Positions 1 through 5,525 of a DNA stretch of 5,525 nucleotides are shown here, piece by piece (the stretch's first letter is position 1; each line of letters opens with the position of its first letter). The translations under genes and the position numbers were made by a program. The notes beneath the pieces are model-generated. The model saw only the letters and a list, made by a program, of their open reading frames with translations. It did no database searches and was not told the DNA's origin. Location: assembly GCA_900552365.1 (NCBI GenBank), contig URZP01000091.1:1-5525 (forward strand), in the 5' to 3' direction. The stretch comes from an uncultured Coriobacteriaceae bacterium. Its GTDB lineage: Bacteria; Actinomycetota; Coriobacteriia; Coriobacteriales; Eggerthellaceae.

Positions 1-59
1 GGCATCGCCTTCACGATTCTCAAAGCCTCAGCATCCAGTTCTGGATCTACAGATTTTGC
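1..59 (-). CDS. Fragment of a TonB-like C-terminal domain (partial at both ends, probably foreign to this locus)
   Basis: Read on the minus strand from base 59 down to 1, this stretch is open and gives a peptide containing SVDPELDAEALRIVKAMP. That matches the conserved core of TonB C-terminal domains as found in Bacteroidetes, where the usual pattern is R/K-SVDP-x-LDAEA-x-R-V-x-K-x-MPKW. TonB couples the inner-membrane proton gradient to outer-membrane receptors, so it is not expected in the monoderm-type organism suggested by the rest of the window. The codons (aaa, tct, gta, cca, aga) are unlike the C/G-ending codons of the downstream genes, and 29 of the first 60 bases are G or C. The plus-strand reading here does not resemble the trigger factor PPIase domain that should precede base 63. 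Some TonB-like residues may continue to about base 80, so the exact edge is uncertain. Most likely this is a chimeric contig end. Confidence 0.7.
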
Positions 60-62
60 AAT

Positions 63-767
63 TCGGGCTTTGGCAACCCCTCCAGCCTGATCGGCAAGAC
101 CGAGAAGATCAACTTCGAGGTTGAGATCCTTCAGCTCAAGGTCCGCAAGACCCCCGAGCTCACCGACGAGTTCGCTAAAGAGAAGCTCGGCATGGATTCT
201 GCCGCTGAGGTTCGCGAGGAGCTCACCACGCTGCTCACCAACCAGAAGAACTCCTTCATCCCCCGCTTGAAGGAAGAGCGCGCTCTTTCCGCTCTGGCCG
301 AGCGCCTTCAGGGCGAGGCACCTGCAGCCCTCGTCGAGCAGCAGGAGTCCGCATTGCTCCAGAACTTCTTCGGTCAGCTTCAGCAGCAGGGCATCACCTT
401 CGACGTCTACCTGCAGTCTCAGGGCCTCTCTTCGCAGCAGTTCCGCGACGACGTGAAGAAGCAGGCAGCCGACCTCACCAAGCAGGATCTTGCGCTTGAT
501 GCTTGGGCCGCACATGCCGGTCTCGAGGCAACCGACGACGACATCATGATCGAGTTCCAGAAGAGCGGCGCTCAAGATCCCGCAGCCTTGAAGAAGGAGT
601 GGGAGGAAAGCGGTCAGCTGTTCCTCGTCCGCCAGGGCATCCTGCGTCAGAAGGCTGCCGTCGACGTGACCGACAACGCTGTCGTCACCGAGGAGAAGCC
701 GAAGGAAGAGAAAGCCAAGAAGGCCAAGAAGGCTTCCAAGAAGGCCGCCGAAGACAAGGCCGAGTAA
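63..767 (+). CDS. tig: Trigger factor, C-terminal part (ribosome-associated chaperone), 5' end missing
   Basis: Trigger factor binds the ribosome near the exit tunnel and shelters nascent chains; its central domain is an FKBP-type peptidyl-prolyl isomerase. Only the end of that domain is visible (GKTEKINFEVEILQ, 93-134), followed by the classic link KTPELTDEFA and the long helical C-terminal chaperone domain. The frame is open from the left edge, so the ATG at 192 is an internal methionine and not the start. The ribosome-binding N-terminal domain and most of the PPIase domain are absent because sequence before about 63-69 is foreign. The protein ends in a very basic and acidic tail (about 691-764) with KAKKAKKASKK, built from near-repeats of gccaagaag; such tails extend past the E. 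coli length. The gene stops with TAA at 765-767 and is followed by a terminator, so it is probably transcribed apart from clpP. Identity is secure; the left boundary is not. Confidence 0.93.
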   Translation, partial: SGFGNPSSLIGKTEKINFEVEILQLKVRKTPELTDEFAKEKLGMDSAAEVREELTTLLTNQKNSFIPRLKEERALSALAERLQGEAPAALVEQQESALLQNFFGQLQQQGITFDVYLQSQGLSSQQFRDDVKKQAADLTKQDLALDAWAAHAGLEATDDDIMIEFQKSGAQDPAALKKEWEESGQLFLVRQGILRQKAAVDVTDNAVVTEEKPKEEKAKKAKKASKKAAEDKAE

Positions 768-789
768 TTCGTCTTCATGCATTGCATGA

Positions 790-826
790 GCGGGCGTGCC
801 TGACTTCGGGCGCGTCCGCTTTTTTT
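790..826 (+). terminator. Rho-independent terminator after tig
   Basis: An 11-bp stem pairs 790-800 (gcgggcgtgcc) with 809-819 (ggcgcgtccgc), including two G-U wobble pairs (794/815 and 797/812). The loop is the 8 bases 801-808, and seven T's follow directly at 820-826. It lies 22 bases after the tig stop codon. This is a canonical intrinsic terminator and separates tig from the clpP-clpX-valS unit, at least partly. Confidence 0.88.
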
Positions 827-854
827 CCATCTGGTAACGTCGCCGTTGCTGATC

Positions 855-883
855 TTGCGCCCTGTGGCGAAGCGGACAACAAT
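855..883 (+). promoter_or_regulatory. Weak sigma-70-like promoter candidate for clpP
   Basis: TTGCGC (855-860) is followed after 17 bases by AACAAT (878-883), which match the -35 consensus at 3 of 6 and the -10 consensus at 4 of 6 positions. The spacing is ideal and the site lies between the tig terminator and clpP, where a promoter is expected. The -35 part sits inside an imperfect inverted repeat (CGCC-ctgt-GGCG, 858-869, with TT and AA flanks offset by one base). The match is weak enough to arise by chance. Confidence 0.25.
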
Positions 884-908
884 GAATTCGTTGCCTTGTG
901 TTTATCAG

Positions 909-925
909 CGCGCATGGCCTGCGCG
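909..925. repeat. Perfect inverted repeat in the clpP leader
   Basis: CGCGCA (909-914) and TGCGCG (920-925) form a perfect 6-bp inverted repeat around a 5-base centre. It ends 8 bases before the purine-rich ribosome binding stretch of clpP. It could be an operator or a short mRNA hairpin near the ribosome binding site. There is no T tract, so it is not a terminator. It does not fit what I recall of the actinobacterial ClgR motif (CGC-N5-GCG), because the spacing between the core triplets differs. Function is unknown. Confidence 0.45.
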
Positions 926-947
926 AACGTAAGAAAGAGAGGTTGGC

Positions 948-1571
948 ATGTCGAATATCAACAATGCGTTGATCCCCTATGTCATCGAGCAGTCGCCCCG
1001 TGGCGAGCGCAGCTACGACATCTACTCCCGCCTGCTGAACGATCGCATCATCTTCCTGGGCGAGCAGATCGACGACAACGTCGCCAATTCCGTGGTGGCG
1101 CAGCTCCTGCATCTCGAAAGCGCCGATCCCGAGAAAGACATCTCGCTGTACATCAACTCCCCGGGAGGATCGGTTACCGCAGGTCTGGCCATTCTTGACA
1201 CGATGAACTTCATCAAGCCCGACGTCTCCACTATTTGCATGGGCTGCTGTGCTTCCATGGCTGCCGTGCTTCTGTCCGCTGGCGCCAAGGGTAAAAGGCT
1301 CTGCCTGCCCAACTCCATGGTTCTTATCCATCAGCCTTCCGGCGGTGCCCAGGGCCAGCAGACCGAGATCCAGATCGTTGCTGACTTTATGTTGAAGACG
1401 CGCAAGCGCCTCAACCAGATCCTTGCCGACAATACGGGTCAGAGCCTCGAGGCCATTCAGCGCGACACCGAGCGCGACAACTACATGACGGCTCAGCAGG
1501 CGCTTGAATACGGCTTGGTCGACCGCATCGTCGAATCCCGTGCTGCCCTTGCAAACGTGAAGAGCGAATAG
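948..1571 (+). CDS. clpP: ATP-dependent Clp protease proteolytic subunit ClpP
   Basis: ClpP is the cytoplasmic serine peptidase that forms a two-ring, 14-subunit chamber and degrades proteins fed in by ClpX or other Clp ATPases. The 207-residue product covers the whole family length. The catalytic triad is Ser103 (in CASMAA), His128 (in LIHQP) and Asp177 (in RDTERD). These correspond to E. coli mature Ser97, His122 and Asp171 with a constant offset of 6, so mature ClpP probably begins at Ala7 (ALIPYVIEQ) after a short MSNINN propeptide. Gly73-Gly74 of SPGGS belong to the oxyanion region. The ATG at 948 is supported by AAAGAGAGG (934-942) five bases upstream and by alignment of the N-terminus. 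An oddity is Cys100-Cys101 just before the active serine, where G-x-A-A-S-M is usual. clpX follows after 12 bases, which fits co-transcription and the ClpXP partnership. Confidence 0.98.
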   Translation: MSNINNALIPYVIEQSPRGERSYDIYSRLLNDRIIFLGEQIDDNVANSVVAQLLHLESADPEKDISLYINSPGGSVTAGLAILDTMNFIKPDVSTICMGCCASMAAVLLSAGAKGKRLCLPNSMVLIHQPSGGAQGQQTEIQIVADFMLKTRKRLNQILADNTGQSLEAIQRDTERDNYMTAQQALEYGLVDRIVESRAALANVKSE

Positions 1572-1583
1572 GAAAACAACAAC

Positions 1584-2915
<1,332 letters not shown>

Positions 2916-2942
2916 AGACATCGAGCGCAGGAAAGGGCGACC

Positions 2943-5525
2943 ATGTCCGATAACGATCAGCAGAAGGGCAAAGTCGATTACGACTTCGCCGCACACGAAA
3001 CGCCGCTGTTCCAGGCTTGGAATGACGGCGGGTATTTCCGTCGCAGCCAGGGTAGGGGCGATTTCGCCGATCACCCATTCACCATTGTCATCCCGCCGCC
3101 GAATATTACCGGCATGTTGCATATGGGCCATGCTCTGAACGACACCATTCAGGACACCTGCATTCGCCACGCGCGCATGCAGGGTCGTCCCACGCGCTGG
3201 ATCCTGGGTACCGATCACGCCGGCATCGCCACACAGACCAAGGTTGATAAGAAGCTCGCCGAAGAGGGGATCTCCCGTTACGAGATCGGCCGCGAGGCAT
3301 TCATTCAGGAGTGCTGGAAGTGGCGCGAGCGGTATGGCAACACCATCGTCAACCAGATCAAAGGCATGGGTTGCTCGTGCGATTACGAGGACGAGCACTT
3401 CACCCTCGACCCCGATTACGCCAGCGCCGTTCGTCGTCTGTTTGCCGATTGGTACCATGACGGCATCGTTTATCGTGGCAAGCGCATCGTCAACTGGTGC
3501 CCGCATTGCGGCACCGCAATCGCTGACGACGAGGCCGAGTACGTGCCCGAGAAGGGTCATCTGTGGCACCTTCGCTACCCGTTGGTCGAGCCTGTTGATG
3601 GCAAGGATTACATCGTGGTTGCCACCACGCGCCCCGAAACCATGCTCGGCGATACCGGCGTTGCGGTTTCCCCGAAGGATCCCGAGGCGTCAAAGTTCGT
3701 TGGCGCAAAGGTCAAACTGCCCATTGTCGGCCGCGAGATCCCCATTTTCAGCGACTTCTACGTCGATGCTGACTTCGGCACCGGCTTCGTGAAGGTCACT
3801 CCTTCCCACGACCCCAACGACTGGGCAATGGGCGAGCGTCACGACCTTCCCAAGATCAACATCTTCGACGCCACGGCGCATGTGGTCGAGGGTTACGGCA
3901 GGTTCTCGGGCCTTTCACGCGACGAGGCGCGCGAGGCCATCGTCGCCGAGTTCGAGGAGCTTGGCCTGCTCGATCACGTTGAGGATCACGATCACTCCGT
4001 CATGACTTGCTACCGTTGCCATACCAAGCTCGAGCCTTGGGAGTCAGAGCAGTGGTTCGTCTCGGTCGACGGCCTTAAGAAAGAAGCGGCCCGTGTGGTC
4101 GAGGACGGTGAGATCCAATTCCATCCGGCTCGCTGGAAGCAGGTTTACCTTGACTGGTTGGCCAACCTGAAGGATTGGTGCATCTCTCGCCAGCTGTGGT
4201 GGGGTCATCGTATTCCCATGTTCTATTGCGATCATTGCGGTTGGCAGGATGCCAGCGTCGAGGATGTGCATGTGTGCCCTGAGTGCGGTCACGAAGTCCG
4301 TCAGGATACCGACGTGCTTGACACCTGGTTCTCTTCGCAGCTTTGGCCGTTTGCCACCATGGGCTGGACTACTGACGGCAACGACGCCCCCGAGCTCAAG
4401 GCCGCATACCCCACACAGGTTCTTTCCACGGCTCGCGACATCATGGGCCTTTGGGTTGCCCGTATGGTGATGTCGTCCATGTACTGCACGGGCAAGATCC
4501 CCTTTGAGCATGTCATCATCCATCCCACGGTCATGGGTGCCGACGGCAAGCCCATGAGCAAGTCGCGTGGTAATGGTGTCGATCCGCTTCGTCTTATGAA
4601 GGACTACGGTGCCGACGGCATGCGTTTCGGAATGTTGATGCAGGTTACCGGTTCTCAGGATCTCAAGTTCAACGAGGCGAAGCTCGAGAGCAGCCGTAAC
4701 TTCGCGAACAAGATCCGCAACGCCGCTCGTTTCGTGAACATGCACCTTGACGGCTACACGCCGGGCGCCCCCGAGCCCACGACGCCCGCTGACCAGTGGA
4801 TCTTCAGCCGTCTGGCCAAGCTGGTCGCGCGTTTGGATTCCTTGTACGAGGACTTCGAGTTCGGTGAGATCACCCGCGAACTGTACACGTTCTTCTGGAA
4901 CGAGTTCTGCGACTGGTACATCGAGTTCTCGAAGGCGAGCCTGCGCGAGGGCGCCGATCCGGTTGCTCGCCTGCAAACGCAGCGCAATCTCGTGTTCGTG
5001 CTCGATTCAGCCTGCTGCATCCTATCATGCCGTTCGTCACCGAGGAGATCTATCAGGAGCTTCCGTTCGATCGCTCTAAGGCCGACTACCTCATCGGCGC
5101 CGCGTGGCCCGTTGCTGCCGACCTCGCCAAGTACCAAAACGACGATGCCGAACGTGCCATCGATATGGTATGCGAGACGGTTACCGCCATCCGCGCGACG
5201 CGCGCCCGTTACCACCTGTCTCCTAAGACGCCGCTTGCGGTTTTGGTCAAGGCAGACGCCGGCGATGCCGATCTGCTTTCCGCTCAAAGCCAGCTTATCG
5301 AGGCCATGGCCAACACGGAGTCCTTCGGCGTTGCGTCCGATGCTCAAAAGCCGGAAGCTTCAACTGTGGCTCTTTGCTCGGGCTTCGAGGTGTTTATCAC
5401 CCTTGCGGGCTTGGTCGATTTCGAGGCAGAGCGTGCGCGCTTGACCAAGGAACTTGCTAAACTGGAGGCCGATTGCGCCAAGCTTGATAAGAAGCTTTCC
5501 AATCCGGGCTTCTTGGCGAAGGCCG
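2943..5525 (+). CDS. valS: Valyl-tRNA synthetase, 3' end beyond the window, with an internal frame break
   Basis: ValRS is a class Ia cytoplasmic synthetase that charges tRNA-Val and hydrolyses mischarged Thr-tRNA-Val. ATG 2943 has a strong ribosome binding site (AGGAAAGGG, 2929-2937) 5 bases upstream and lies 27 bases after clpX. Domains in order: PPPNITG (51-57) with the HIGH motif HMGH (60-63); the CP1 editing domain with ATTRPETMLGDT (227-238) and GTGFVKVTPSHDPND (279-293); DWCISRQLWWGH (411-422); a probable zinc knuckle Cys429/Cys432/Cys445/Cys448; the signature loop PMSKS (537-541, usually KMSKS); and the anticodon-binding helices from about 616. Other Cys pairs occur at 186/189 and 356/359. 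After residue 690 (base 5012) the initial frame turns to nonsense and ends at 5444. The real C-terminus, LLHPIMPFVTEEIYQELP, resumes in the frame starting at 5012 and runs open to the edge, including the C-terminal coiled-coil arm (5414-5524). About 30 residues are probably cut off. Confidence 0.95.
5007..5020 (+). other. Frame break in valS (apparent 7-base loss)
   Basis: Upstream the frame reads VLDSA (last codon gcc at 5010-5012). Downstream, codons starting at 5012 read LLHPIMPFVTEEI. The ValRS family has D-x-x-x-R-L-L-H-P here, so the expected D-S-A-L-R-L-L-H-P lacks two residues plus one base. This fits a 7-base loss between about 5010 and 5014, in a region of repeated ctg/cctg. Restoring only one base would fix the frame but leave the helix two residues short. 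No slippery heptamer is seen, so programmed frameshifting is unlikely. It may be a sequencing or assembly error or a real mutation. Confidence 0.9.

Noticed and set aside
192..194. ATG at 192 as the start of a short gene
   Set aside because: The same frame is open upstream and encodes trigger factor residues that match the family (KTPELTDEFAKEKLG), so this methionine is internal.
776..788. Near-palindrome catgca-t-tgcatg just after the tig stop
   Set aside because: It is short and sits right before the terminator stem; it may only be chance or part of the terminator context, with no sign of being an operator.
882..932. Possible 16-codon leader peptide (MNSLPCVYQRAWPART) upstream of clpP
   Set aside because: No ribosome binding site precedes the ATG (the upstream bases are acaaca), and the peptide has no run of regulatory codons or other sign of attenuation.
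503..1198. Plus-strand open frame bridging tig, the intergenic gap and clpP
   Set aside because: Its peptide is Arg-rich and of low complexity, overlaps two real genes in the wrong frame and crosses the tig terminator.
4044..4976. Long minus-strand open frame (310 codons) opposite valS
   Set aside because: It is antisense to a well-conserved ValRS region, has no recognisable motif, and is explained by the GC-rich codon bias of the sense gene, which suppresses stops in this frame.
5004..5020. Programmed ribosomal frameshift in valS
   Set aside because: There is no slippery heptamer, and the homology gap is two residues plus one base, which a ribosomal slip would not explain.

Overview
The window is a stretch of bacterial chromosome carrying a protein quality-control and translation cluster in the order tig (3' part), clpP, clpX, valS (3' end cut off), all on the + strand. 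The composition is GC-rich, with strong use of C/G-ending codons. Together with the style of the proteins (a trigger factor with a Lys/Glu-rich tail, a short-propeptide ClpP, a ValRS with several Cys pairs), this suggests a Coriobacteriia-type actinobacterium such as Eggerthellaceae or a relative. That placement is inference from sequence feel and gene order, not a database result.

Layout: bases 1 to about 60-90 do not belong to the gene that follows. Read on the minus strand they encode a fragment that looks like a Bacteroidetes-type TonB C-terminal domain, so the left end is probably a chimeric join. From about 63-69 to 767 lies the end of the trigger factor gene, followed by a clear intrinsic terminator (790-826). 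The 180-base gap before clpP holds that terminator, a weak promoter candidate and a perfect inverted repeat just upstream of the clpP ribosome binding site. clpP (948-1571), clpX (1584-2915) and valS (2943 to the window end) follow with gaps of only 12 and 27 bases and look like one transcription unit.

Together, trigger factor receives nascent chains at the ribosome, ClpX unfolds substrates and ClpP degrades them, and ValRS supplies Val-tRNA for translation. valS carries a frame break near 5010-5014: the open frame continues to 5444 but encodes nonsense after residue 690, while the true ValRS C-terminus resumes in another frame and stays open to the window end. The chimeric left end and this frame break are the two points most worth checking. 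Both look more like assembly or sequence-quality problems than biology. I found no CRISPR array, RNA gene, insertion sequence or undescribed multi-gene system here.
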